DNA of 64,000 nucleotides from Castellaniella daejeonensis. GTDB lineage: Bacteria > Pseudomonadota > Gammaproteobacteria > Burkholderiales > Burkholderiaceae_B. Location: assembly GCF_039523555.1 (NCBI RefSeq), contig NZ_BAAAFN010000009.1:62001-126000 (forward strand), in the 5' to 3' direction. Below the pieces are notes generated by a model. The model ran no database searches, was not told the DNA's origin, and saw only the letters and a program-made list of their open reading frames with translations. Below are positions 33,549-42,426 of the stretch, one piece after another (within the stretch, counting starts at the first letter, position 1; the number at the start of each line of letters is the position of its first letter). The translations under genes were made by a program, and so were the position numbers.

Positions 33549-34358
33549 ATGCCCGCGCCCCAGTCACCTGCCGTTCCCCTGCCCCTGATTTTCGGCCCGT
33601 TCGACCCCAGCGGGGCCAGTCACCTGCCGATCGACGCGGTCATTTGCGCGGGCCTGGGCGCGCACGCGGGATCCGTGGCCACCGCCATCCATGTCCAGGA
33701 CACCGCCGGCACCGAGACCATCCAGCGGCTGTCCCCGGAACTGATCGACGACCAGGCCCGCTGCCTGCTGGAAGACATGGCCATCGGCGCCCTGAAGATC
33801 GGTCCGCAGTACGACCCCGAAACCATCTCGACACTGGCGCAGATCGCGGCCGACTACAGCTCCCTGCCCCTGGTGCTGCAGCTGTGCGCGCCCCCGCCCG
33901 TACCCGACCTGGAAGACCTGGACCCCGAGGAAACCATCGGCGCGCTGCTCGAACTGCTGGTGCCGCAGGCGCACCTGGTCGTCGTGGATGCCGGCCTGCC
34001 CGAGCAATGGGCGAGCCAGGGCCTGCTGTCCTCCGCCCGGGCCGACGACCCGATCGGCGCCCTGCATGAATTCGGCGCGCCGCTCGTCCTGTGCTGCAAC
34101 GCGGCGCTCGGCACGGGCCTGAACGGCCTGGTGCTGCATGCGCGCGACCAGGCCGGTCGCCGCTGGCCCTGGCCGGCTCCGCGCGTGCGCACGGGCGACG
34201 CCGAAAGCCTGCTGGCCACGGTGCTGTGCTGCCTGCTGGCGCGTGGCCTCGACCCGGACCAGGCCATCCCCCAGGCTGTGGCGGCCTCTTCCGCCCTGCT
34301 GGAACGGCACTTCCACCCCGGCATGGGGCAGCGCATCCTGCTGCACGCCCAGCCATGA
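33549..34358 (+). CDS. Divergent ThiD-like hydroxymethylpyrimidine kinase family protein
   Basis: Ribokinase-fold protein of 269 residues in the thiD position before thiE. It keeps FGPFDPSGASHLPIDAVICA (compare the SDSSGGAGIQAD of ThiD) and a HVQDTAG block, but the usual GTGCT anion-hole/catalytic motif near the C-terminus is replaced by RTGDAESLLATVL. Active-site residues are thus altered: it may phosphorylate HMP with a different geometry or have lost the activity. It overlaps thiE by four bases (ATGA). The symbol thiD is withheld. Confidence 0.75.
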   Translation: MPAPQSPAVPLPLIFGPFDPSGASHLPIDAVICAGLGAHAGSVATAIHVQDTAGTETIQRLSPELIDDQARCLLEDMAIGALKIGPQYDPETISTLAQIAADYSSLPLVLQLCAPPPVPDLEDLDPEETIGALLELLVPQAHLVVVDAGLPEQWASQGLLSSARADDPIGALHEFGAPLVLCCNAALGTGLNGLVLHARDQAGRRWPWPAPRVRTGDAESLLATVLCCLLARGLDPDQAIPQAVAASSALLERHFHPGMGQRILLHAQP

Positions 34359-35047
34359 GCACGCCGGACACACCCCGCTTCCCACGCGGCCTGTATGGCG
34401 TCACGCCGGACTGGGCCGATACCGATCGCCTGCTGGCGGCCATCGAGCTGGCTCACGCGGGCGGCATGACCGCCCTGCAGTGGCGCCGCAAGCACGGCGC
34501 CCCGGCCGGCCTGCGCGTCCAGGCGCAGGCGGTCCGCGACCTGTGCCTGCGGCTGGGCCTGGCCCTGATCATCAACGACGACTGGCGCCTGGCGGCCGAC
34601 CTGGACGCCGACGGCGCCCACCTGGGCCTGGAAGACGGCTCCATCGCCCAGGCGCGACTGGCGCTGGGCGCCGGCAAGCTGATCGGCTGTTCCTGCTACG
34701 ACCGGCCCGAACTGGCCGCCCGCCGGCTGCGCGAAGGCGCCGACTACATCGCCTTCGGCGCCATGTATCCTTCCAGCGTCAAGCCCGATGCCGTGCGCGC
34801 CACGCTGGACCATGTCCGCGATGGCCGGCGTCTGGCCGAAGGCCGGGCCGCCGATGGTCCGGCCGGGGAAATCCGGCATCCGCGCGCGGCAGTGGTCGCC
34901 ATCGGCGGCATCACCCCCGGCAACGCCGCCCCCGTGATCCGGGCGGGCGCCGACAGCATCGCCGTCATCAGCGCCCTGTTCGAGGCCGATGACATCCGCG
35001 CCGCCGCGCAGCGCTGCACCGCCCTGTTCGACGCAGCGCCACCATGA
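34355..35047 (+). CDS. thiE: Thiamine-phosphate synthase
   Basis: Joins HMP-pyrophosphate with the thiazole phosphate to make thiamine phosphate. A TIM barrel of 230 residues with LYGVTPDW, INDDWRLAADLDADGAHLG (substrate and Mg site), the phosphate loop IGCSCYDR and the late VVAIGGITPGNAAPV loop. YIAFGAMYPSSVKPDAVR matches the family. It is translationally coupled to the upstream thiD-like gene; 123 bases separate it from hemL. Confidence 0.93.
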   Translation: MSTPDTPRFPRGLYGVTPDWADTDRLLAAIELAHAGGMTALQWRRKHGAPAGLRVQAQAVRDLCLRLGLALIINDDWRLAADLDADGAHLGLEDGSIAQARLALGAGKLIGCSCYDRPELAARRLREGADYIAFGAMYPSSVKPDAVRATLDHVRDGRRLAEGRAADGPAGEIRHPRAAVVAIGGITPGNAAPVIRAGADSIAVISALFEADDIRAAAQRCTALFDAAPP

Positions 35048-35170
35048 GCCCTTTTCGCCGCCGGGCCGCCCCAGGCACGACAGCCGAAGGCGCGGCGCGG
35101 GGGCCACGCTTCCCGCCCGGATGCACCTGCACCGGGCTTTCCTGAACCCCGCAGCAACCGGAATTCCGTC

Positions 35171-36448
35171 ATGTCCCGCAACACCGAACTCTTCGAACGC
35201 GCCTGCCGCGCCATCCCGGGCGGCGTCAACTCGCCCGTGCGCGCCTTCCGCTCCGTGGGTGGCACGCCGCCCTTCATCCAGCGCGCGCAGGGCCCCTATC
35301 TGTGGGATGCCGAAGGCACCCGCTACATCGACTACATCGGTTCCTGGGGGCCCGCCATCCTGGGGCACGCCGACCCCGAAGTCGTCGCCGCCGTGCAGGC
35401 CGCCGCCACGGACGGCCTGTCCTTCGGCGCGCCGACCGAGGCCGAGATCGATCTGGCCGAAGCCATCATCGAGCGCATCCCCTCGATCGAGCAGGTGCGC
35501 CTGGTCAGTTCCGGCACCGAGGCCACCATGTCGGCGATCCGGCTGGCGCGCGGCCATACCGGCCGCTCCAGGATCATCAAGTTCGAAGGCTGCTATCACG
35601 GCCACGCCGACAGCCTGCTGGTCAAGGCCGGTTCGGGCATGCTCACCTTCGGCAACCCCACTTCGGCCGGGGTGCCGCCCGAATTCGTCCAGCACACCCT
35701 GGTGCTGGACTACAACGACCTGCCCGCCGTCGAGGCCGCCTTCGCCCGCTACCCCGAGGACATCGCCTGCATCATCGTCGAGCCGATCGCGGGCAACATG
35801 AACATGGTGCGCCCGGCGCCCGGCTTCCTCGAAGGCCTGCGCGCCCTGTGCTCCCGCCACGGCGCCATCCTGATCTTCGACGAGGTCATGACCGGGCTGC
35901 GCGTCGGCCCGCAGGGCATGCAGGGCCTGTGCGGCGTCACGCCCGACATGACGACGCTGGCCAAGATCATCGGCGGGGGCATGCCGGTGGGCGCATTCGG
36001 CGGCCGCACCGACATCATGGCCGGCATCGCGCCGCTGGGCGCGGTCTACCAGGCGGGCACGCTGTCGGGCAACCCGGTGGCCGTCGCCGCGGGGCGCGTC
36101 ACGCTGCGGCGGCTGGCCGAGCCGGGCTTCTATGATTCGCTGCACCGGCAGACCGGCCTGCTCATCCAGGGGCTGGTCGAACGCGCGCGGCGCCATGGCG
36201 TGGCCTTCAGCGGGGATTGGCAGGGCGGCCTGTTCGGCCTGTATTTCCGCGACACCGTGCCGACCACCCTGGCCGAGGTCTCCGCCAGCGATACCGAAGC
36301 CTTCAAGCGCTTCTTCCACGGCATGCTGTCCGAAGGCGTGCATTTCGCGCCATCCGCCTTCGAGGCCGGTTTCGTCTCGGCCACCCACGACGACGCCGTC
36401 ATCCAGGCCACGCTGGACGCGGCCGACCGGGTCTTCGCCCACCTGTAG
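35171..36448 (+). CDS. hemL: Glutamate-1-semialdehyde 2,1-aminomutase
   Basis: PLP enzyme of the C5 route giving 5-aminolevulinate for haem. The 425 residues include GGVNSPVRAF, SSGTEATMSAIRLARG and the PLP lysine block AKIIGGGMPVGAFGG with Lys265. The gene lies behind thiE in the same direction with its own gap. GC-rich inverted segments just past the stop (about 36463-36495) may help termination. Confidence 0.97.
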   Translation: MSRNTELFERACRAIPGGVNSPVRAFRSVGGTPPFIQRAQGPYLWDAEGTRYIDYIGSWGPAILGHADPEVVAAVQAAATDGLSFGAPTEAEIDLAEAIIERIPSIEQVRLVSSGTEATMSAIRLARGHTGRSRIIKFEGCYHGHADSLLVKAGSGMLTFGNPTSAGVPPEFVQHTLVLDYNDLPAVEAAFARYPEDIACIIVEPIAGNMNMVRPAPGFLEGLRALCSRHGAILIFDEVMTGLRVGPQGMQGLCGVTPDMTTLAKIIGGGMPVGAFGGRTDIMAGIAPLGAVYQAGTLSGNPVAVAAGRVTLRRLAEPGFYDSLHRQTGLLIQGLVERARRHGVAFSGDWQGGLFGLYFRDTVPTTLAEVSASDTEAFKRFFHGMLSEGVHFAPSAFEAGFVSATHDDAVIQATLDAADRVFAHL

Positions 36449-36615
36449 CGCGTGCGCGCCGCGCGGGGCCCGGCCGGGTTCCGCGCGGCCCCGGCCCAAA
36501 GTCCCCCACGGCCTCAATAATCCGGACTTCAAGTTTCTTGACGCAGGACAAGGACAGGCCTGCACCGGTTTCCTACACTGGGTACGCTCTGATCAAGTCC
36601 GCCAGGAGGCGCGTC

Positions 36616-37146
36616 ATGACCGACTACACCCAATACGCCGCTACCCAGCACCCTTCCGTCACCCCTCCGGTGCCGGATCTCGAAACCCAGGTCACCGGCC
36701 AGGAACCCCAGGATCTGCGCCTGTGGCTGCGCATGCTCAGCTGCTGCACGCTGATCGAAAACGAATTGCGCAGCCGTCTGCGCGCCGAATTCCAGACCAC
36801 GCTGCCGCGCTTCGACCTGATGTCCCAGCTCACCCACGCCCCCAAGGGCCTGAAAATGAGCGAACTGTCGCGCCTGATGATGGTCACCAACGGCAACATC
36901 ACCGGCATCACCGACCAGCTGGAAAAAGACGGCCTGGTCGAGCGCCTGAAAGACGACGCCGACCGCCGCAGCTCGCTGATCCGCCTCACCCTGAAAGGCC
37001 GCCGCTACCACCGCCGCATGCAGCGCGCGCACGCCTCATGGATCCAGTCCCTGCTGGGCGGCATGGCCCCGTCCGCACGCACCGCGCTGTTCGACCTGCT
37101 GGGCGACCTGAAGCAATCCGCCTACGCGCGCCTGCCGGCAACCTGA
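36616..37146 (+). CDS. MarR family transcriptional regulator
   Basis: Winged-helix regulator of 176 residues. The HTH region is visible as KMSELSRLMMVTNGNITGITDQL, and the wing carries KDDADRRSSLIRLTLKGRR, the classic MarR DxRxxxxxLT pattern. A 36-residue N-terminal arm precedes dimerisation helices. A strong Shine-Dalgarno (AGGAGG, about 36604-36609) sets the ATG at 36616. No target operon is adjacent: hemL is upstream and a terminator separates it from argJ. Confidence 0.92.
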   Translation: MTDYTQYAATQHPSVTPPVPDLETQVTGQEPQDLRLWLRMLSCCTLIENELRSRLRAEFQTTLPRFDLMSQLTHAPKGLKMSELSRLMMVTNGNITGITDQLEKDGLVERLKDDADRRSSLIRLTLKGRRYHRRMQRAHASWIQSLLGGMAPSARTALFDLLGDLKQSAYARLPAT

Positions 37147-37170
37147 CACCCGGTCCGCGCCCTCCTTCAC

Positions 37171-37205
37171 GCCCCCATTCGGCATAGAATGGGGGCTGTT
37201 TTTTT
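37171..37205 (+). terminator. Rho-independent terminator after the MarR regulator
   Basis: A perfect 10-bp stem (37171-37180 with 37187-37196, loop ggcata) is followed by tgttttttt. It lies only 18 bases before the argJ ATG, so the argJ promoter must be within or upstream of the hairpin. Confidence 0.88.
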
Positions 37206-37223
37206 GCTACGGATCCGCCCGCC

Positions 37224-38450
37224 ATGGCCATCAACCTGATCATCCCGGCGCAAGACGCCATCCACCCGGTCTCCGGCATTCGTATCGGCACGGCCGAAGC
37301 GGGCATCCGCAAGGCGGGACGACGCGACCTGACCGTCATCCTGCTGGACGAAGGCGCGTCGGTGGCGGGCGTCTTCACGCGCAACCGGTTCCGCGCCGCG
37401 CCGGTCCAGGTCTGCGAAGCGCACCTGGCCGCTGGCGCCGGCATCCGCGCCCTGGTCATCAACACCGGCAACGCCAACGCGGGTACCGGCGAGCCCGGCC
37501 TGCAGGCCGCCCGCGGCACCTGCAGCGCGCTGGCCGGCCACCTGGGCGTCGCACCGGAACAGATCCTGCCGTTCTCCACGGGCGTCATCCTGGAACCGCT
37601 GCCCGTGGACCGCCTGATCGCCGGCCTGCCGGCCGCCCTGGACGACGCCCGCCCGGACCACTGGTTCCAGGCCGCCCACAGCATCATGACCACCGACACC
37701 CAGCCCAAGATCCACTCCACCCGGATCGACCTGGACGGCACCCCGGTCACGATCACCGGCATCAGCAAGGGCGCCGGCATGATCCGCCCCAACATGGCCA
37801 CCATGCTGGGATTCCTGGGCACCGACGCCGGCCTGCCGCCCACGCTGCTGCGCAGCCTGGCCAGGCGCATCGCCGACCAGTCCTTCAACCGGATCACGGT
37901 GGACGGCGACACATCCACCAACGACTCCTTCATCCTCATCGCGACCGGCGCCAGCGGCGCGCACATCGAATCCGAGCAGGACCCGCGCTTCGCCGCCCTG
38001 GCCGAAGCCCTGACGGCCGCCGCTCGCGATCTGGCGCAGAAGATCGTGCGCGACGCCGAAGGCGCGACAAAATTCATGACCATCCGCGTCGAACAGGCCG
38101 CCTCGACGGACGAAGCCCTGAAGGTCGCCTACGCGATCGCCCATTCGCCGCTGGTGAAGACCGCCTTCTATGCTTCCGACCCCAACCTGGGCCGCATCCT
38201 GGCGGCCATCGGCTATGCGGGGATCGAAGACCTGGACGTCTCCAGGCTGACGCTGTGGCTGGGCGACGTGCGCGTGGCATCCCAGGGCGGCCGCGATCCC
38301 GGCTACCGCGAGGAAGACGGCCAGCGCGTGATGGCGGAACCCGAAATCCTGGTACGAGTCGCCCTGGGCCGGGGCGACGTGGCCGACACGGTCTATACCT
38401 GCGATTTCTCGCACGAATACGTCAGCATCAATGCGGACTACCGGTCGTAA
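37224..38450 (+). CDS. argJ: Bifunctional ornithine acetyltransferase / N-acetylglutamate synthase
   Basis: Recycles the acetyl group in arginine synthesis, and in many organisms also makes N-acetylglutamate. The 408-residue precursor is self-cleaved before the nucleophilic threonine in NMATMLGFLGTDA, which is present after KGAGMIRP. Other marks are NTGNANAGTGEPGLQA and the C-terminal CDFSHEYVSINADYRS. The start lies just behind the MarR terminator. argC is the only other arginine gene here. Confidence 0.96.
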   Translation: MAINLIIPAQDAIHPVSGIRIGTAEAGIRKAGRRDLTVILLDEGASVAGVFTRNRFRAAPVQVCEAHLAAGAGIRALVINTGNANAGTGEPGLQAARGTCSALAGHLGVAPEQILPFSTGVILEPLPVDRLIAGLPAALDDARPDHWFQAAHSIMTTDTQPKIHSTRIDLDGTPVTITGISKGAGMIRPNMATMLGFLGTDAGLPPTLLRSLARRIADQSFNRITVDGDTSTNDSFILIATGASGAHIESEQDPRFAALAEALTAAARDLAQKIVRDAEGATKFMTIRVEQAASTDEALKVAYAIAHSPLVKTAFYASDPNLGRILAAIGYAGIEDLDVSRLTLWLGDVRVASQGGRDPGYREEDGQRVMAEPEILVRVALGRGDVADTVYTCDFSHEYVSINADYRS

Positions 38451-38472
38451 CGGGCTGCCGCACAGAAACCAC

Positions 38473-38502
38473 TTGATTTACAAAAGGATTTCTGCGTAAA
38501 AT
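38473..38502 (+). promoter_or_regulatory. Candidate promoter of rplU-rpmA(-obgE)
   Basis: TTGATT (38473-38478) and TAAAAT (38497-38502) are 18 bases apart, matching four and five of six consensus bases. The transcript would have a leader of about 130 nucleotides with two T-rich stretches ahead of rplU. Confidence 0.55.
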
Positions 38503-38638
38503 GTGTGGCTTGGCCTTATCCGTATTGGATTTGGCCTTTTTTGGCATACCCGGCCAGGGCTTTTTGGGGCCTTTCGGTGCATGGCTTTTGCCCGCCCCCG
38601 ATCCCATCCCACGCCGGGCATTCTCACAGGAAATCCCC

Positions 38639-38950
38639 ATGTACGCGGTCATAAAAACCGGCGGCAAGCAGTATCGCGTTTGCGCCGGCCAAAAACTGAA
38701 AATCGAACAGATACCGGCTGACATTGGGCAAGAAATCTCGCTCGACCAGGTTCTTTCCGTCGGCGAAGGCGAAACGCTGAAGATCGGCACGCCCTTCGTC
38801 GAAGGTGCCGCGGTCAAAGCCACCGTTCTTGCACAAGGCCGTCACGACAAGGTCAAGATCTTCAAGATGCGCCGTCGCAAGCACTACCAGAAGCGCCAGG
38901 GCCATCGCCAGAACTACACCGAGATCCGCATCGACGCCGTTGCGGCCTGA
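38639..38950 (+). CDS. rplU: 50S ribosomal protein L21
   Basis: Large-subunit protein binding 23S rRNA. The 103 residues start MYAVIKTGGKQYRV and end in the basic KMRRRKHYQKRQGHRQNYTE block; both are diagnostic. The start at 38639 matches the family and follows AGGAAAT; longer in-frame codons lie in the leader. It is first in the rplU-rpmA-obgE-proB arrangement. Confidence 0.98.
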   Translation: MYAVIKTGGKQYRVCAGQKLKIEQIPADIGQEISLDQVLSVGEGETLKIGTPFVEGAAVKATVLAQGRHDKVKIFKMRRRKHYQKRQGHRQNYTEIRIDAVAA

Positions 38951-38977
38951 TCCGGTCATCGTATTTAGGAGCTCATC

Positions 38978-39238
38978 ATGGCACACAAAAAGGGCGGCGG
39001 CTCGACTCGCAACGGCCGCGATTCCGAATCGAAACGACTGGGCGTGAAAGTCTACGGCGGCCAGCAGATCCTGGCCGGCGGCATCATCGTCCGTCAGCGC
39101 GGCACCCAGTTCCACCCCGGCGTCAACGTCGGCATCGGCAAGGACCACACGCTGTATTCCCTGGTGGATGGCGTCGTGCAGTTCTCCATCAAGGGCGCGC
39201 AGAACAAGCGCACCGTATCGGTGAACGCGGCAAGCTGA
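38978..39238 (+). CDS. rpmA: 50S ribosomal protein L27
   Basis: Reaches the peptidyl-transferase centre by its N-terminal tail. The 86 residues begin MAHKKGGGSTRNGRDSESKR, without the cleaved leader seen in Firmicutes. It is 27 bases behind rplU and followed by a clear terminator, so L21-L27 can be made apart from obgE. Confidence 0.98.
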   Translation: MAHKKGGGSTRNGRDSESKRLGVKVYGGQQILAGGIIVRQRGTQFHPGVNVGIGKDHTLYSLVDGVVQFSIKGAQNKRTVSVNAAS

Positions 39239-39256
39239 TCGCTGCGCAATCCGCAA

Positions 39257-39288
39257 AAGGCCCTGCTTTCCAGCAGGGTCTTTTTTTT
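39257..39288 (+). terminator. Rho-independent terminator after rpmA
   Basis: An 11-bp stem including one GU pair (39257-39267 with 39272-39282, loop ttcc) passes into eight T residues (39281-39288). It would end most rplU-rpmA transcripts 18 bases before obgE, and an obgE -10-like TAGAAT follows directly. Confidence 0.88.
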
Positions 39289-39306
39289 CATTAGAATGTA
39301 TCCACC

Positions 39307-40446
39307 ATGAAATTTGTAGACGAAGCCACCATCGAGGTCATCGCCGGCAAGGGCGGCAATGGCGTCGCCAGCTTCCGCCGGGAAAAATTCATCCCCAAGG
39401 GCGGTCCCGACGGCGGCGATGGCGGCCGTGGTGGATCGGTCCTGGCCGTGGCCGACCGCAACATCAACACCCTGATCGACTTCCGCTACGCCCGGCTGCA
39501 CCGGGCAAAGAATGGCGAAAACGGCAGGGGCTCCGACCAGTACGGCGCGGGCGCACCCGACATCGTCCTGCGCATGCCGGTGGGCACCATGATCCACGAT
39601 GCCGACACCGGCGAGATGCTGTTCGACCTGGACCGCCACGGCATGCAGGTCACGCTGGCAGCCGGCGGCGCGGGCGGCCTGGGCAACCTGCACTTCAAAT
39701 CCAGCACCAACCGCGCACCGCGCCAGTGCACCCCCGGCCGCGAAGGCGAGCAACGCCGCCTGCGCCTGGAACTGAAGGTGCTGGCCGACGTGGGCCTGCT
39801 CGGCATGCCCAACGCGGGCAAGTCCACCCTGATCACGCGCGTATCCAACGCCCGCCCGAAAATCGCCGATTACCCCTTCACCACCCTGCATCCGAACCTG
39901 GGCGTGGTGCGCACTTCGCCGTCGCACAGCTTCGTCATCGCCGACATTCCCGGCCTGATCGAAGGCGCCTCGGAAGGCGCCGGCCTGGGCCATCTGTTCC
40001 TGCGCCATCTCAGCCGCACCCGCGTGCTGCTGCATCTGCTGGACGTGCATTCGCCCGACCCCGACATCGACGCCTGCGCCCAGGCCGTGGAAGATGCCCG
40101 GGCCATCGTGCGCGAACTCGAACGCTACAGCCCGGACCTGGCCGCCAAGCCGCGCTGGCTGGTGCTGAACAAGCTGGACATGGTCGAGGATCCCGCCGCC
40201 GTCCAGGACCGCGTGTGCCGCGAACTCGGCTGGACCGGCCCTGTCTTCGGCATTTCCGCCCTGACCGGAGACGGCACCCAGGCCCTGACCGGCGCGCTGC
40301 AGTCCTGGCTCGACGAGCAGCGGCGCAGCGCCCACGCCCACGACGAAGACCCCCGCTTCACGCGTGATGGCGCATCCCCCGGCGCGGACACGGCCGGGCA
40401 CGCGCCGGATGCCGATGAGCCGGACGACCCGCGTTTCGCACGCTGA
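39307..40446 (+). CDS. obgE: GTPase ObgE/CgtA
   Basis: Essential GTPase acting in 50S assembly and stress control. The Obg domain (about 1-158) is glycine-rich with GGPDGGDGGRGGSV. The G domain has the P-loop GMPNAGKST (166-174), DIPGLIEGASEGAGLG, NKLD and a final SALTG. The last 50 residues are acidic and variable. It has 379 residues. It follows the rpmA terminator and precedes proB. Confidence 0.97.
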   Translation: MKFVDEATIEVIAGKGGNGVASFRREKFIPKGGPDGGDGGRGGSVLAVADRNINTLIDFRYARLHRAKNGENGRGSDQYGAGAPDIVLRMPVGTMIHDADTGEMLFDLDRHGMQVTLAAGGAGGLGNLHFKSSTNRAPRQCTPGREGEQRRLRLELKVLADVGLLGMPNAGKSTLITRVSNARPKIADYPFTTLHPNLGVVRTSPSHSFVIADIPGLIEGASEGAGLGHLFLRHLSRTRVLLHLLDVHSPDPDIDACAQAVEDARAIVRELERYSPDLAAKPRWLVLNKLDMVEDPAAVQDRVCRELGWTGPVFGISALTGDGTQALTGALQSWLDEQRRSAHAHDEDPRFTRDGASPGADTAGHAPDADEPDDPRFAR

Positions 40447-40482
40447 GGACGCCGCCCCGTTCCCCGTCCCGCCCGCCACATC

Positions 40483-41646
40483 ATGACCCGTCCGGATCTT
40501 TCTCCTTCCGTCGCCCAGGACGCCCAGCGCCTCGTCCTCAAGGTCGGTTCTTCCCTGGTCACCAACGAAGGCCGGGGCATCGATCTGGACGCCGTCGCGC
40601 AATGGGCCGAACAGATCGCCGGCCTGCATGCCTCGGGGCGTCAACTGGTGCTGGTGTCCAGCGGCGCCATCGCCGAAGGCATGGCGCGCCTGGGGTGGCC
40701 CCGGCGGCCCAAGCTCATGTCCGAGCTGCAGGCCGCCGCCGCCGTGGGCCAGATGGGGCTGATCCAGGCCTACGAGGCTGCCTTCGCCCGCCACGGCGTG
40801 CGCACCGCCCAGATCCTGCTGACGCACGAAGACCTGGCCGACCGGCGCCGCTACCTGAACGCGCGCAGCACGCTGAACACGCTGCTGGCCCTGGGCGTGG
40901 TGCCCATCGTCAATGAAAACGATACGGTCGTCACCGACGAGATTCGCGTGGGCGACAACGACACCCTGGGCGCCCTGGTGACCAACCTGATCGAGGCCGA
41001 CGTGCTGATCATCCTGACCGACCAGTCGGGCCTGTACAGCGCGGATCCGCGCAAGCATCCGGACGCGCGCTTCATCCACCAGGGCCAGGCGGGCGACCCC
41101 GCGCTGGAAGCCATGGCCGGCGGCTCGGGCAGCGCCATCGGCACCGGCGGCATGCTGACCAAGGTGCTGGCTGCGCGGCGCGCCGCCAACAGCGGCGGCC
41201 ACACCATCATCGCTTCCGGCCGCGAGCCCGCCGTGCTGCAGCGCCTGGCGGCAGGCGAGCCGATCGGCACCGAACTGCGCGCCGGCATGCCGGTGCGCTC
41301 GGCCCGGCAGCGCTGGCTGGCCAACCACCTGCGCCTGCGTGGGCGCGTCACCCTGGATGCCGGCGCCGTGCGCGCACTGACCCAGGGACACCGCAGCCTG
41401 CTGCCCATCGGCGTGATCGCCGTCGAGGGCGAGTTCGAGCGCGGCGACGTGGTCGCCTGCGTCGACGAACACGGGGTGGAATGCGGCCGCGGCCTGATCA
41501 ACTATTCGTCCGCCGACACGGCACGCATCCTGCGCCAGCCCAGCGCCCGCATCGCGGAAATCCTGGGCCATCTGTCCGATCCCGAACTGATTCACCGCGA
41601 CAACATGATCGTGGCGCGGCCCCGCGCCCAGCGCGCGCCCGAATGA
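40483..41646 (+). CDS. proB: Glutamate 5-kinase with PUA domain
   Basis: First step of proline synthesis: ATP-dependent phosphorylation of glutamate. The amino-acid kinase domain has LKVGSSLVTNEGRG, LVSSGAIAEGMARLG, NENDTVVTDEIRVGDND and TDQSGLYSADPR. A C-terminal PUA domain covers about residues 280-370. It is 387 residues long. proA is not in the window; the obgE-proB order is common in betaproteobacteria. Confidence 0.96.
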   Translation: MTRPDLSPSVAQDAQRLVLKVGSSLVTNEGRGIDLDAVAQWAEQIAGLHASGRQLVLVSSGAIAEGMARLGWPRRPKLMSELQAAAAVGQMGLIQAYEAAFARHGVRTAQILLTHEDLADRRRYLNARSTLNTLLALGVVPIVNENDTVVTDEIRVGDNDTLGALVTNLIEADVLIILTDQSGLYSADPRKHPDARFIHQGQAGDPALEAMAGGSGSAIGTGGMLTKVLAARRAANSGGHTIIASGREPAVLQRLAAGEPIGTELRAGMPVRSARQRWLANHLRLRGRVTLDAGAVRALTQGHRSLLPIGVIAVEGEFERGDVVACVDEHGVECGRGLINYSSADTARILRQPSARIAEILGHLSDPELIHRDNMIVARPRAQRAPE

Positions 41647-41686
41647 ACCGCGTGGCGGGCGGCCCGCAGGCCGGGCCGCCCGCGTC

Positions 41687-42175
41687 CTAGCGCTGCGCCG
41701 GGATGAACTGGGTTTCCTTGACTTCCTCCATCACCACGCAGCTCTTGGTCTGCGTCACTCCCGGCAGGCGCAGCAGGATCTCGCCCAGCAGGCTGCGATA
41801 CTGGCTGATTTCCTTGATCCGCGCCTTGATCATGTAGTCGAAGTCCCCGGACACCAGGTGGCATTCGAGCACCTGCGGCACGCACAGCACTTCCCGGCGG
41901 AACTCCTCGAAAGTGCGGCCGGACTTGCTGGACATGCTGATTTCCACGAACACCAGCAGGCCGGCGTCCAGGGCGACGGGCGACACGCGCGCGTGGTAGC
42001 CCATGATCACGCCGTCACGCTCCAGGCGGCGCACCCGCTCGATGCAGGGCGTCACGGTCAGCCCCACCTCGTCGGCCAGTTCGGTCATCGACAGGCGGCC
42101 GTTCTGCTGCAATAGATCGAGGATGCGGCGGTCGATCTTGTCCAGGGCATGGACGGATTCCTTCTGCACGCGCAT
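41687..42175 (-). CDS. Lrp/AsnC family regulator, probable dadA regulator
   Basis: Feast/famine regulator of 162 residues with an N-terminal HTH (SMTELADEVGLTVTPCIERVRRL) and a C-terminal RAM ligand domain (ECHLVSGDFDYMIKARIKE). The start at 42175 is chosen because the AGGAG is seven bases away; the ATG at 42181 is too close to it. It is divergent from dadA across an AT-rich region with two palindromic boxes, the usual layout of an Lrp-type regulator and its target. Alanine or leucine sensing is inferred, not shown. Confidence 0.9.
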   Translation of the reverse strand: MRVQKESVHALDKIDRRILDLLQQNGRLSMTELADEVGLTVTPCIERVRRLERDGVIMGYHARVSPVALDAGLLVFVEISMSSKSGRTFEEFRREVLCVPQVLECHLVSGDFDYMIKARIKEISQYRSLLGEILLRLPGVTQTKSCVVMEEVKETQFIPAQR

Positions 42176-42339
42176 GATCATTCTCCTGGGTGACGGCGCC
42201 CCGGGCGGGCAGCCTGCCCGACGATCGAACGCCATGCCGCCCGCGTAAAACCCGCTGATTTGCCGGGTGGCGCGGATTCGATGCGGCGCACCAGGATTTT
42301 GTCCTGCGCGCCTGGATCCGTGCCAGCCATTGATCGTAT

Positions 42340-42387
42340 ATTTTCACGAAAATCTTATTTTTTCATAAAAATTTATCTGGGTATATT
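42340..42387 (+). promoter_or_regulatory. AT-rich control region of dadA with two palindromic boxes
   Basis: Box 1 is attttc-ac-gaaaat (42340-42353). Box 2 is ttttt-cat-aaaaa (42359-42371). A TATATT (42382-42387) fits a -10 for dadA about 40 bases before its ATG; no good -35 is visible, as expected for an activated promoter. The region stands out from its GC-rich surroundings. Confidence 0.55.
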
Positions 42388-42426
42388 GCCTATCATCATG
42401 AAAAATTAATTCGCTGGGAATTCATC

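Noticed and set aside
39094..41595. 833-codon minus-strand open frame opposite obgE and proB
   Set aside because: obgE and proB are unmistakable on the other strand; this frame is their antisense shadow.
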